From the NCBI GenBank assembly GCA_049840595.1, contig JASGKO010000039.1, positions 62,001 to 126,000 of the forward strand: a stretch of 64,000 bases of DNA, written 5' to 3'. The notes below the pieces were generated by a model. That model was not told where the DNA came from. It made no database searches and saw only the letters and a list, made by a program, of their open reading frames with translations. This document shows, in pieces, positions 16,248 through 25,036 of the stretch. The first letter of the stretch is position 1. Every line of letters starts with the position of its first letter. Both the position numbers and the translations under genes were made by a program. This stretch comes from JASGKO01 sp049840595 (GTDB lineage: Bacteria; Verrucomicrobiota; Verrucomicrobiia; Chthoniobacterales; Chthoniobacteraceae).

Positions 16248-17300
16248 TTAATGCGTTCGCGTCGGCAGTTCGCGCGGGACGATCATGAGAAACAGCTTCT
16301 CGGTCTTGCGCAGCACCATCACGGGGGAAGGCACGCCGATTTCGCTCGCGACCAGCCGCTTGTGCAGGTCGTCAATCGAGGCCACCGGATGGCCCTTGAA
16401 GCCGACGATGATGTCGCCCTGCTGCAGCCCGGCTACGGCGGCCGGGCTGTGCGGCTCGATCTCCATCGCCAGCACGCCGCTCGCGCGCGGCAGCTTGTGG
16501 AACCGGACCACCCGCGGGTGCAGCGGCACGTTCTGCCCGGCGAGGCCGATGCTGCTCCGGCGGATGCGGCCCTCCTTGATCAACCAGGCGGCGACAAATT
16601 GCGCCGTGTTACTGGCGATCGCAAAGCAGATGCCCTGCGCGGGCAGGATCACCGCCGTATTCACGCCGATGATTTCGCCGACGCTGTTCACGAGCGGGCC
16701 GCCGGAGTTGCCGGGATTGAGCGCGGCATCCGTTTGCAGGATGTCGTCCATCAATCGGCCCGACTCCGCGCGCATCGTGCGCCCGAGCGCACTGATCACG
16801 CCCGCGGTCACCGTCTGTTGGAAGCCGTACGGCGAGCCGATCGCGACCGCGATCTGGCCCACGCGGATCTGCGACGAATCCGCGAGGCGCAGGTGTTGCA
16901 GGTCGGGTGCGTCGATCCGCACCACCGCAAGGTCGGTGTCCGGGTCCTCGCCGATCAACTCGGCGGGATAAGTGCGGGCATCGTGCAGTGTCACCTCGAG
17001 CGCGACCGCATCGCGCACCACGTGGCTGTTCGTAAGGATGAAGCCGTCCCGGGCAATGATGAAGCCCGAGCCGCCGCCGTTGCGCCCATTTTTCCCGGTC
17101 ACGCGGATGTTCACCACGCTCGGTGCGACGCGGTTCACGACCGCCGAGATGGTGCGCGAATACTCGTCGAGCAGCGCGCCGTCATTGACTGGTGCACTGG
17201 CTCCGGCGAGGACGGGCGCCGCGTCCTCCGGCAATTCCATCTCGTTGATCACGCGATGAAATTGCGGACGTTGATTCAGAATTACTGGAGTAGTTTTCAT
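16248..17300 (-). CDS. HtrA/DegP-like serine protease with one PDZ domain, no visible signal peptide
   Basis: A trypsin-like protease with the full catalytic triad: His in LTNSHVV, Asp in DTDLAVVRI, Ser in NPGNSGGPLVNS. A single PDZ domain follows (EPHSPAAVAGLQQGDIIVGF). The 350-residue protein starts MKTTPVILNQRPQFHRV and has neither a signal peptide nor a membrane anchor, unusual for an HtrA protein, which normally works in the periplasm. Extending to an upstream in-frame start adds only MIGTAPPDATYQPI and no signal. It may be cytoplasmic. It lies within the tetR cluster, 111 bases after the upstream SDR gene. Confidence 0.87.
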   Translation of the reverse strand: MKTTPVILNQRPQFHRVINEMELPEDAAPVLAGASAPVNDGALLDEYSRTISAVVNRVAPSVVNIRVTGKNGRNGGGSGFIIARDGFILTNSHVVRDAVALEVTLHDARTYPAELIGEDPDTDLAVVRIDAPDLQHLRLADSSQIRVGQIAVAIGSPYGFQQTVTAGVISALGRTMRAESGRLMDDILQTDAALNPGNSGGPLVNSVGEIIGVNTAVILPAQGICFAIASNTAQFVAAWLIKEGRIRRSSIGLAGQNVPLHPRVVRFHKLPRASGVLAMEIEPHSPAAVAGLQQGDIIVGFKGHPVASIDDLHKRLVASEIGVPSPVMVLRKTEKLFLMIVPRELPTRTH

Positions 17301-17411
17301 GATTGGTTGGTAGGTTGCATCGGGAGGCGCCGTCCCGATCACCGGATCAGGTCCGAAGCTGCTTGCCCGAAAAGGGTTGAGATAATTTGCGACGTCCCAT
17401 GTCTGGGTGGA

Positions 17412-18200
17412 CTAGAAGGCCGAGCTCACGCAGCCACCTTCCACGCGGAGTGCCGCGCCGTTGGTCGCCGAAGCGAGCGGGCTGCACACGTAGGTGACCA
17501 TTGAGGCGATCTCCTGCACGCTGGCAAAGCGCTTGATCAGCGAAGTCGGCCGCACGGTTTGGAAGAACTCCTTCTCAAATTCCTCGAACGACTTTCCGTT
17601 CGAGAGCTTGCCGACAAATTCCTCCACGCCTTCTGAGCGGGTCGGGCCGGGCAGCACCGAGTTCACGGTCACGTTGGTCCCGGTCGTCAGTTCCGCGAGG
17701 CCACGGGCGACCGAGATCTGCGCCGACTTGGTCATGCCGTAATGGATCATTTCCTTCGGGATGTTCAGCCCGGATTCGCTGGAGATGAAGACGATCCGCC
17801 CCCAGTTCTGCTCCAGCATGCCGGGCAGGTAGGCGCGGCTCAGCCGCACGCCACTCAGCACGTTCACGTCGAAGAAGCGCTGCCAGTCCTCATCGGGAAT
17901 GGAGGTAAATTCCTTCGGCTCGAAGATGCCGAGATTGTTCACCAGCACATCCACCTTGGGGAAGCGGGCGACCAGTTCCTTCGCGCCCTCCGCCGTGGCG
18001 AGATCGCCGGCAAAGCCTTCCAGCTTCGCGTCGGGATTCGCAACGAGGATCTGTTTGATCGTGGCATCCACCCGTACCTGGGTGCGGCCGTTGATGATCA
18101 CGCGCGCGCCTTCGGCGGCGAGGGCTTCGGCGATGGCGGCTCCGATCCCGGCGGTCGAGCCGCTGACCAGGGCCAGTTTGTCAGTGAGTTGGAGGTTCAT
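17412..18200 (-). CDS. SDR family oxidoreductase (copy 2)
   Basis: A 262-residue short-chain dehydrogenase/reductase. It has the Rossmann motif SGSTAGIG, INGRTQVRVD suggesting NADP, NNLGIFEPKEF, serine in ISSESGLNIPKEM, YxxxK in YGMTKSAQ, and GPTRSEGVEEF after the active site. It differs clearly from the other SDR in this cluster, resembling YxjF/FabG-like members that have a long C-terminal insertion. The substrate is unknown. The start is 19 bases downstream of the DUF5069 gene copy 2 stop. Confidence 0.86.
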   Translation of the reverse strand: MNLQLTDKLALVSGSTAGIGAAIAEALAAEGARVIINGRTQVRVDATIKQILVANPDAKLEGFAGDLATAEGAKELVARFPKVDVLVNNLGIFEPKEFTSIPDEDWQRFFDVNVLSGVRLSRAYLPGMLEQNWGRIVFISSESGLNIPKEMIHYGMTKSAQISVARGLAELTTGTNVTVNSVLPGPTRSEGVEEFVGKLSNGKSFEEFEKEFFQTVRPTSLIKRFASVQEIASMVTYVCSPLASATNGAALRVEGGCVSSAF

Positions 18201-18219
18201 GGGTTATTATAATGATGTT

Positions 18220-18675
18220 TTACAGGCGTTCTTCTTCGAGGTCGTAGATGTCGAAGAAATGGACTACCGGGTGGCTCTTCGGCGTAAATTGCGGGATGTA
18301 GTCCTCGAAATACTCCTGGAGCTTGTCCGGCAGTTCGCTCACACGCTTGTAGCGCAGGTCGTTGTTCCAGCGGATGATTTCGATCCGCTCGCGGGGCTTG
18401 GCCTTTTCCTTGATCCAGGCCTCCACCTCGGCATCGGTCGCGCCGGTTGCGACGAAGGCCTTGAAGTCCTCGTAGGCGATCTCGGCAAAGTGCAGGAACA
18501 TATTGTCCACCGGGCAGCCGGAGTGGTATTCCCCGGCGCTGCCCGCCAGCACCGAGCGGCACTTGTCGAGCGCACGGGCCGCGATCACATACCCGGCCAG
18601 CAATTCCCGCGGGCTGCGGGGATAGCTTTTCGTGAGGTCCTTCGCGAGCAAATGGAGTTTTTCGGAGTCATTCAT
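18220..18675 (-). CDS. DUF5069 domain protein (copy 2)
   Basis: A 151-residue paralogue of the DUF5069 protein at 14931. It shares the pattern DLTKSYPRSPRELLAGYV, LDKCRSVLAGSAGEYHSGCPVD and WIKEKAK, with a more acidic C-terminus (FEDYIPQFTPK). As in the other copy, two cysteines flank the conserved AG-x-x-GEY segment. It sits between trxA and an SDR gene. The interleaving DUF5069-SDR-x-SDR-DUF5069 suggests a duplicated module. Function unknown. Confidence 0.8.
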   Translation of the reverse strand: MNDSEKLHLLAKDLTKSYPRSPRELLAGYVIAARALDKCRSVLAGSAGEYHSGCPVDNMFLHFAEIAYEDFKAFVATGATDAEVEAWIKEKAKPRERIEIIRWNNDLRYKRVSELPDKLQEYFEDYIPQFTPKSHPVVHFFDIYDLEEERL

Positions 18676-18712
18676 AATGGGTCGGAATCTAATGGGGTTG
18701 ATTTGACCTCAA

Positions 18713-19051
18713 TTAAACGCCAGCCGGATGCGTTTGGGCGTTCAGCTTTTGCAAAATCGCCTGCTTCGGCACCGCGCCGATGATCTGGTCGCGCACCGTG
18801 CCTTCGTTGAAAATCAACAGGGCCGGGATGGAGCGGATGTGATAGCTCGCGGCGAGCTCGGGATTTTCATCCACATTGACCTTCACGATCTTGGCCTGCC
18901 CGGCGGTTTCGTTGGCGATTTCTTCCAAAATCGGCCCGATGAGGCGGCATGGGCCGCACCAGGGAGCCCAGAAATCGACGATGACCGGCTTGTCGGATTG
19001 GAGGACTTCGGTATCGAAGGTGAGTGCGGTGGTATTCGTGAGCTTGCTCAT
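18713..19051 (-). CDS. trxA: Thioredoxin
   Basis: A 112-residue thioredoxin with the active site WAPWCGPCR near residue 32, the cis-proline strand RSIPALLIF, and a normal C-terminal helix. It is a general dithiol reductant of the cytoplasm, here encoded as the first enzyme gene of the tetR-led cluster. An operator-like site (19083-19104) lies 32-53 bases upstream of its start and repeats the motif found in front of tetR. It may serve as electron donor for partners in the cluster. Confidence 0.93.
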   Translation of the reverse strand: MSKLTNTTALTFDTEVLQSDKPVIVDFWAPWCGPCRLIGPILEEIANETAGQAKIVKVNVDENPELAASYHIRSIPALLIFNEGTVRDQIIGAVPKQAILQKLNAQTHPAGV

Positions 19052-19082
19052 GGTGTTCTTCTTTCTAATTCAGTGGTTAATA

Positions 19083-19104
19083 ATAGTTGACCAGTTGGTT
19101 ATAG
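19083..19104 (-). promoter_or_regulatory. Putative TetR operator upstream of trxA
   Basis: ATAGTTGACCAGTTGGTTATAG; on the minus strand it contains two overlapping TA-x-C-CAACT-type half sites (TAACCAACTG and TGGTCAACTA). The same motif occurs twice upstream of tetR. Confidence 0.55.
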
Positions 19105-19118
19105 TTTCGTTCAAAAAT

Positions 19119-19736
19119 TCAGTTTGGGGAGGAGTAAGCGCTGGCCGGGACGCCGAGCAGTTCCATCGCGTGCTCCCGGAAATCTTTCAGCGGTTGCAGG
19201 CAGTTTTGGATGCGGGCCTGGGTCAGCGCCCCTTGGAAGCACATGAAAAACAGGCGGGCTCGCTGGCCGGGATCGGGCGCATGGACCAGCCCGGCGGCAT
19301 GGGCATCGCGGATGGCCGATTCCACGTATTTCACGGTATGGTCGAGCACGGCGACGATCTTGGCCCGGATGTCCTGATCCTGGGTGCTGATCTCGCAACC
19401 AAGGCTGAAGAGGGGGCAGCCAAGGATCTGCCCACACTGTTGTTTGTGCCCTTCCTGGCTGCGGAGGGCGCTCGAAAGGTAGCTCTCGATCCGCTCCAGC
19501 GGCGGGACGGTCGGTGAAAATATGGTGTCGAAGTGGCGTTTGTTGGCCTGCCAGTTGTCTTCGATTGCCGCCAGCGCGAGCTCGGACTTCGACTCGAAGA
19601 AGTGGTAGAAACTGCCCTTCTTCGTGCCGGCCTTTTCGCAAATGGCATCCACGCTCGTCGAGCCGTAACTGTGTTCCCACAGCAACTCGTGCGCGGCATC
19701 CATCAGCCTTTGTCTGGCATCACTGCAACGTGGCAT
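19119..19736 (-). CDS. TetR/AcrR family transcriptional regulator
   Basis: A 205-residue regulator. The N-terminal helix-turn-helix spans residues 8-55: LMDAAHELLWEHSYGSTSVDAICEKAG, then KKGSFYHFFESKSEL. The ligand domain contains GCPLFSLGCEISTQD, a cysteine-bearing block found in electrophile-sensing relatives such as NemR. It probably represses itself and the downstream trxA cluster, because matching palindromes lie in front of both. The inducer is unknown; a reactive aldehyde, quinone or nitro compound would fit the enzymes present. Confidence 0.9.
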   Translation of the reverse strand: MPRCSDARQRLMDAAHELLWEHSYGSTSVDAICEKAGTKKGSFYHFFESKSELALAAIEDNWQANKRHFDTIFSPTVPPLERIESYLSSALRSQEGHKQQCGQILGCPLFSLGCEISTQDQDIRAKIVAVLDHTVKYVESAIRDAHAAGLVHAPDPGQRARLFFMCFQGALTQARIQNCLQPLKDFREHAMELLGVPASAYSSPN

Positions 19737-19746
19737 GAGAGCAAAC

Positions 19747-19775
19747 TAGCCAACTAAACCGAATAGTCAACTATT
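19747..19775 (-). promoter_or_regulatory. tetR promoter with two operator-like repeats
   Basis: TAGCCAACTA (19747-19756) and TAGTCAACTA (19764-19773) are direct repeats differing at one base; the second is inside the perfect palindrome AATAGTCAACTATT (19762-19775). On the minus strand they overlap a promoter-like TTGACT, 16 bases, TAGTTT. Confidence 0.6.
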
Positions 19776-19794
19776 TTGCAGAAAGGCTGTGTCA

Positions 19795-20394
19795 TCAATT
19801 CTCCGCGTGAGAATCGATTACCAGACGTTCCAGCCCCCATTCTGCGTGAACAAGGAGGCGGGATGCTGCCGCACCGGAGCCGTCGCAGGCCGAGCGGGGC
19901 GGGGCAGTGATCACGACGTAATAGTATTTCATCCGGCTGTTCGGATTATAGGCAAAGCCGACTCCGTAACGGGTTTCGGCGGCGTAAAAGGAGTGGAGAC
20001 CGAGCAGATGCGTGCGATGCGGGCGCGAGTGCATCCAGCTTTGCCAGGCGAGCTCGGGCGTGGGATAGCCGGCGCAGATGGATTCCACCGTGTTCAGCGA
20101 GCGGGAGGAACTCCACCACTCTGGCAAAGGATAGCCAGCCTGCTTGAGCAGGTAGTTGGGGCCGACGCCATCGGGGTTGACATGGTTGAAGTAGCCGCGC
20201 GAGGCCATGTCCTGGGCGCGCTGCATGGCAACCCGGGTAAGAGTATCGTCGCGAATGAGTTGCGCACGATGCTGATGCGGATCGCTCTTCAAATAATGCG
20301 CGATCTGGCGGGTGAAATCGTCTGCATCCGCCGCCAGAACGGGGCGAATCAACGCAGCGAGAACGAGAACTGAGAAAACGATTTTCCGTAACAT
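19795..20394 (-). CDS. Secreted CAP (SCP/PR-1) domain protein
   Basis: A 199-residue protein with a signal peptide (MLRKIVFSVLVLAALIRPVLAA, cleavage near residue 23) followed by one CAP domain: ARDDTL-like helix (LIRDDTLTRVAMQRAQDM), the signature FNHVNPDGVGPNYLL, SICAGYPTPELAWQSWMHSRPHRTHLL and YGVGFAYNPNS. The histidine and glutamate positions of the CAP cavity are present. Bacterial CAP proteins are extracytoplasmic and largely of unknown activity. It reads towards the tetR promoter region, and the 157 bases upstream to the desaturase gene are AT-rich with no recognised feature. Confidence 0.85.
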   Translation of the reverse strand: MLRKIVFSVLVLAALIRPVLAADADDFTRQIAHYLKSDPHQHRAQLIRDDTLTRVAMQRAQDMASRGYFNHVNPDGVGPNYLLKQAGYPLPEWWSSSRSLNTVESICAGYPTPELAWQSWMHSRPHRTHLLGLHSFYAAETRYGVGFAYNPNSRMKYYYVVITAPPRSACDGSGAAASRLLVHAEWGLERLVIDSHAEN

Positions 20395-20551
20395 CAACTT
20401 CCAAACAGAGCATTCGCAGTACCAACTGAAATAGCAATCATTTAATGTGGTTAACTAATTGTTTTTTATTGGAGGTGCACCGGAAGAAAGCCAGCGAGGG
20501 CACAGAGAATTTCGGCTTGCTCAGGGGTGGTAAAACAGGCACCGTTTGTGC

Positions 20552-21574
20552 ATGAAATCTGCGAGCTCAACCGGAGGGACAGCGGGAGAGATGGTCCAGG
20601 CCGAGACGGGTGCGGTTTGCACGATCAATGGCCGGTTGATGGACGATCATCCGGAAAAAGCGCTATCCGATCCGGCCGAACTCCGCAAGCAACTGGTCCC
20701 GCTGCGCGTTCCGAAGCTGCACCGGTTCGCCCTCCCTTTGGCGACCGATTGGGCGATGATCATCGCCGCCTTCGCCCTCGCGCGCTGGTTCAACCACCCG
20801 GCTGCTTACATTATCGCCACGCTGTTCATCGGGACCCGCCAGCACGCCCTCGGGGTGCTCGGGCACGATGGCGCGCACCGGCTCGGTTCGCCGCGCCTCT
20901 GGCTCAATAATGCGCTGACTCAGCTCTTCGTCTTCTGGCCGCTCGGCACCACGATGAGCGGCTACAAAGGCTTCCATTTTCCACACCACCGCTTCCTCAA
21001 TACCGAGCAGGATACCGAGATGGCCTACCGCAATCTCGGCGCGCCCGAGTGGGATGTGCCGCGCACCCGCAACGGCATCGCGTGGCGCTTTCTCAAGGAC
21101 ATGGTGGGCCTGGGGGCCTTCGAGTCCCTGCGGCTGATGGTTGCAATGCGGGCGGAAAAGCTGCGACACTACCTCGGCCCATGGCTCACCATGGCGATTC
21201 TGTCCGGGGCCGCGATCGCCACCGGCAATGCCTGGATTCCCATCATGTGGTTTGCGGCCTTCTTCACCTCCTTCGTCGCCGTCTGGCGCCTCCGCTGCTG
21301 GATCGAGCATCTCGGGACCGACGACACCCACCGCATCTCCATGCCGCCGCTGATGGCCTTCATCGTCGCCCCGCACAACGCCTGGATGCATTGGGAGCAC
21401 CACGAATGGCCCGCCATCCCCTTCTGGAACCTCCCCCGCGCCCGCCAGCTCGAAACCACCACCCCGATCCTCAGCATCTGGGAACTCTTCCGCTACTACG
21501 GCCAGTGCCCGGTGATCAAAACCGGCCAGCCCACCTTGGATAAGTCCGGGAAATCTTTGATTGGGTGTGCTTGA
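20552..21574 (+). CDS. Fatty acid desaturase family protein
   Basis: A membrane di-iron enzyme of 340 residues. All three histidine boxes are present: HDGAH near residue 108, HFPHHR near 143 and HWEHHEW near 275. Hydrophobic segments lie around residues 65-100, 120-140 and 205-240. Such enzymes introduce double bonds, or hydroxylate, in acyl chains and carotenoids; the acyl substrate cannot be read from sequence. ATG 20552 is the first good start, though a start at MVQAETG or MDDHPEK is possible since the first 45 residues are poorly conserved. Confidence 0.84.
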   Translation: MKSASSTGGTAGEMVQAETGAVCTINGRLMDDHPEKALSDPAELRKQLVPLRVPKLHRFALPLATDWAMIIAAFALARWFNHPAAYIIATLFIGTRQHALGVLGHDGAHRLGSPRLWLNNALTQLFVFWPLGTTMSGYKGFHFPHHRFLNTEQDTEMAYRNLGAPEWDVPRTRNGIAWRFLKDMVGLGAFESLRLMVAMRAEKLRHYLGPWLTMAILSGAAIATGNAWIPIMWFAAFFTSFVAVWRLRCWIEHLGTDDTHRISMPPLMAFIVAPHNAWMHWEHHEWPAIPFWNLPRARQLETTTPILSIWELFRYYGQCPVIKTGQPTLDKSGKSLIGCA

Positions 21575-21743
21575 TCGTTGCGGGCTTAATTGTACCGCAG
21601 AGGCGTGGAGGTGCAGAGGTTTTAAGCAGGAAAGGAGGCCAGGAAGATGGTTGGAGCTTTGCACAGGTGGGTTGCATGCTGATTGCAGCGCCATGCTGGT
21701 CTGATCTTTATCTGCCAACTAGTTTTGCAATACTTTACATAAG

Positions 21744-22364
21744 ATGAGTTCTACCTTGAAGGATTTACTGGCGCGGTTTGATGAACTCGGGAGTCAACCG
21801 GACATCCTCCATTGCCCGAGTGGGAAAGTCGTGGAGGTATTGTTCACTCAGCCAATGTCGGCGTTGATGGCGCGCAGTCTTTGGAAGGAGTATCTGCCTA
21901 TTGGTGAGCGTGAAAACGTGACCTTTTTTGAATGCTCGCTTTGGGAGGATGGAATGGGTCGCCCGGGAGGTGAAATGAAGGCCGAACTCTGGCTGGTGAT
22001 GGGGACGGGAGTGGAAATCCAGATGGAGTTGGTGAAGAAATTGGGACCCTCGAGGAATCCTTTTTCAGGGTCGTCAATAGTGATGGAGGTTCGGAAAAAG
22101 CTGGGGCTCGCGCTGCCGGATTTTTCCACGATGAACCGGGATCGTTTAGCGGTGCTGGAACAGATCGGTAGGCATTGCGAATTTCTGGTGCGAGTCATCA
22201 CGCCCGCGGAGGTAATCATCCATTGTCCCGGGAAAATGGAGGCAAAGACGCTCCAGTGCTTTTTTCGCGGGATCGTCGATTTTCAAACGAAATACGGGAG
22301 CCTTGAGTGGTCAGAAAAAAGGCTGGAAAAAGAGATCCTTAAATCAGGCTCGATTATTCTGTAG
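21744..22364 (+). CDS. Hypothetical protein
   Basis: A 206-residue soluble protein with no recognised domain. It has a mixed alpha/beta composition, no signal peptide and no membrane segments. Notable points are an internal GTGVEIQMELVKKLG segment, three histidine/cysteine-containing patches (DILHCPSGK, GRHCEFL, VIIHCPGKM), and a repeated I-x-HCP-x-GK-like string (ILHCPSGKVVEV and IIHCPGKMEAKT). The two strings suggest an internal duplication of a small domain. It is flanked by repeat-containing intergenic regions and has slightly lower GC than its neighbours. Function unknown. Confidence 0.6.
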   Translation: MSSTLKDLLARFDELGSQPDILHCPSGKVVEVLFTQPMSALMARSLWKEYLPIGERENVTFFECSLWEDGMGRPGGEMKAELWLVMGTGVEIQMELVKKLGPSRNPFSGSSIVMEVRKKLGLALPDFSTMNRDRLAVLEQIGRHCEFLVRVITPAEVIIHCPGKMEAKTLQCFFRGIVDFQTKYGSLEWSEKRLEKEILKSGSIIL

Positions 22365-22651
22365 AAAGGGGTGGCAAGGGTGGTGCTGCGGATGGATTAA
22401 AGTGAAATGGGGGGACTGTTTGACCACTGAGGACACAGAGAACGCAGATGGAAAAATCGAAATGGGTGAGCAGTTTTGGAATGGCGGCTAGGATGACCGC
22501 CCTACAGCCTTGGTGGGTCGCACAGGATGGGAGGACGCATCGGAATCGAGAGGATGGGATGCGCGAGGCCAAAATTCCCCGTCTTTTTCGCGTGTTTCGC
22601 ATGGCTAAAAAATTCCCCTCGCGTCAGTCCGAGCGATGCTAAGGTGGTCGG

Positions 22652-24836
22652 ATGGACTTTAAGCTCGCTTCCAAGTACCAGCCGATGGGCGACCAAGCGC
22701 AGGCGATTGCGAAATTGTCGAAGTCGATCAATGCGGGCAATCGGCATCAGACGTTGCTGGGGGTGACCGGATCGGGCAAGACCTTCACGATGGCGAATAT
22801 CATCCGCGAGACGGGGAAGCCGTCGCTGATTATCTCGCACAACAAGACGCTGGCGGCGCAGCTTTACTCGGAGTTCAAGCAGTTCTTCCCCGAGAATGCG
22901 GTGGAGTATTTCGTGAGCTACTTCGATTACTACCAGCCGGAGGCTTACATCCCGCGCACGGATACCTACATCGAGAAGGATTCGAGTATCAACGAGGAGA
23001 TCGAGCGTCTCCGCCTTTCCACCACCTCGTCGCTGCTTACGCGGCGCGATGTGATCGTGATCGCGAGCGTATCGTGCATCTACGGCTTGGGTTCGCCCGA
23101 GGATTACATGAACATGCTGCTCACGCTGAAGCTGAACCAGCAGATTTCCCGCGAGATGGTGCTGAGCAAGCTGATCGAGATGCTCTACGAGCGGAACGAC
23201 ATCGCCTTCGAGCGCGGGCGGTTCCGCGTGCGCGGGGATGTGGTGGAGGTGTATCCGGCGAATGCGGACGAGGAGGCGATTCGGATCGAATTTTTTGGCG
23301 ATGAATGGACCGGCTCACCCGCTTCGACCCGCTCACCGGGCAGATCGTTCGAGCAGCTCACGATGACCACTTTTTTCCCAGCCAAGCAATTCGTCACCCC
23401 GGCAGACAAGCTGAAGGTGGCACATGCGGACGATTCGCGAGGAACTGGATGAGCGCATGGCGTGGTTCGAGAAGCACGACAAGCTGCTGGAGGCCCAGCG
23501 GATCAAGATGCGCACGGAATACGATCTGGAGATGATGCAGGAGATGGGCTTCTGCAGTGGGATCGAGAATTACTCGCGGCACCTGAGTGGACGTCCACCG
23601 GGCTCGCGGCCCTACACGTTGCTGGACTTTTTTCCGCGGGATTACCTGATGCTGATCGACGAATCGCACGCCTCGGTGCCACAGATTGGCGGTATGTACG
23701 AGGGGGACCGCTCGCGCAAGAGCGTGCTGGTCGATTTCGGCTTCCGCCTGCCGAGCGCGATGGACAACCGGCCGCTTAATTTCCCGAGTTCATGGAGATG
23801 ACGAACCAGATGCTCTACGTGAGCGCGACGCCGGCGGCCGTTCGAGTTGAACAACTCGGTGGTGGGCAATACGTGGCTATTTCCCGAGCCGAAAAAAGCG
23901 GGCGAGGCGAAAGACGCACTGCCCGCAGCCGATTGCGCCGGGTCTGCGCCTCTCGCGCACCGAGCCGATCGAGAAATTCGACGTCCATACGCCAGGGCAA
24001 GCCGCTCATCGCGGAGCAGATCATCCGCCCGACCGGCCTGCTCGATCCGCAGATCACGATTCGCCCGCTCAAGGAGCAGATCGATGAGACGATCGAGCTC
24101 TGCCGTCAGCGCGTGGAGATCAACGAGCGGGTGCTCATTACCACGCTCACCAAGCGCACGGCGGAGGATTTGACGCGATTACCTCAAGGATGTGGGGCTA
24201 AAGGTGCGCTACCTGCACAGCGACATCGACACCATCGAGCGGGTGGAAATCCTGCGCGCGCTGCGGGCGGCAGAGTTCGACATCCTCGTCGGCATCAACC
24301 TGCTGCGGGAAGGGCTCGATCTACCCGAGGTTTCGCTGGTCTGTATCCTCGATGCGGACAAGGAAGGCTATCTGCGCTCTCAGACCTCGCTCATCCAGAC
24401 GGCTGGTCGTGCGGCGCGCCACGTGAATGGACACGTCGTGCTCTTTGCGGATCAGGTGACGAAGAGCATGCAGGGGCTGATCGCGATCACCGAGTACCGT
24501 CGCAACCGGCAGATGGAATACAACGAAAAGCATGGGATTACCCCGCGCAGCGTGCAACGTGCGGTGCAGGAGAGCCTGCATACGATGCTCAAGGGGCGCG
24601 ACGTCGAGGAAAGTGTCGTGCGCGAGGCGGGTGGCGATTTCAACGTGAGCGAGGTGCTGCGAGAGTTGCAACAGGAGATGGAAATTGCATCGAACAACCT
24701 GGAGTTTGAAAAGGCGGCGCTGTTGCGCGACCAGATTGCGGAGCTCAAGGATGGGATGGGGATTAGCAAGCTCGAGCCGAAACGGCAGCCGGTGAGCTAT
24801 GGGAAGAAAGGGAAGCGCAAGACGGCGCGATCCTGA
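22652..24836 (+). CDS. uvrB: Excinuclease ABC subunit B, with multiple frameshifts
   Basis: The damage-verification helicase of nucleotide excision repair. The first part is intact: GVTGSGKTFTMANII (Walker A), YYQPEAYIP (the beta-hairpin region), IYGLGSPEDY. From about 23300 to 24190 the frame changes at least six times (near 23307, 23352, 23420, 23785, 23833, 23950-23990 and 24180), yet every segment stays conserved: DRLTRFDPLTGQI, FCSGIENYSRHLSGRPPG, IDESHASVPQIGGMY, EQIIRPTGLLDPQ. The end is intact, with the QTAGRAARH helicase motif and a UVR domain (EFEKAALLRDQI). The ATP-to-EQIIRPTG interval is about 45 residues longer than usual. It is either a badly read stretch or a fresh pseudogene. 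Confidence 0.9.
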
Positions 24837-25036
24837 GAGTTTTCACCACGAAGGCAGGAAGATTGGGCCAGCTAAACATACGAAAGGTTCGAAAAGGGGA
24901 GTCAGTGGATCGATTTTAGCCTGTTTCGTGTATTTCGTTGGCAGAAAAATGGGAAGAAAGGAGGGGAATCATTTTCTGCGATTCCTCTCAAGAATGAGGG
25001 GTTTTGGCCGAAGTCTAGCAGTGCCTGACTTTCGGT
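24837..25036. repeat. Intergenic repeat remnants between uvrB and the TPR gene
   Basis: Contains GCCAGCTAAACATACGAAAG (24865-24884) facing a TTTCGTGTATTTCGTTGGC-like arm near 24928-24947, a degenerate member of the GCCATGCGAAA inverted-repeat family. No gene seen. Confidence 0.5.
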
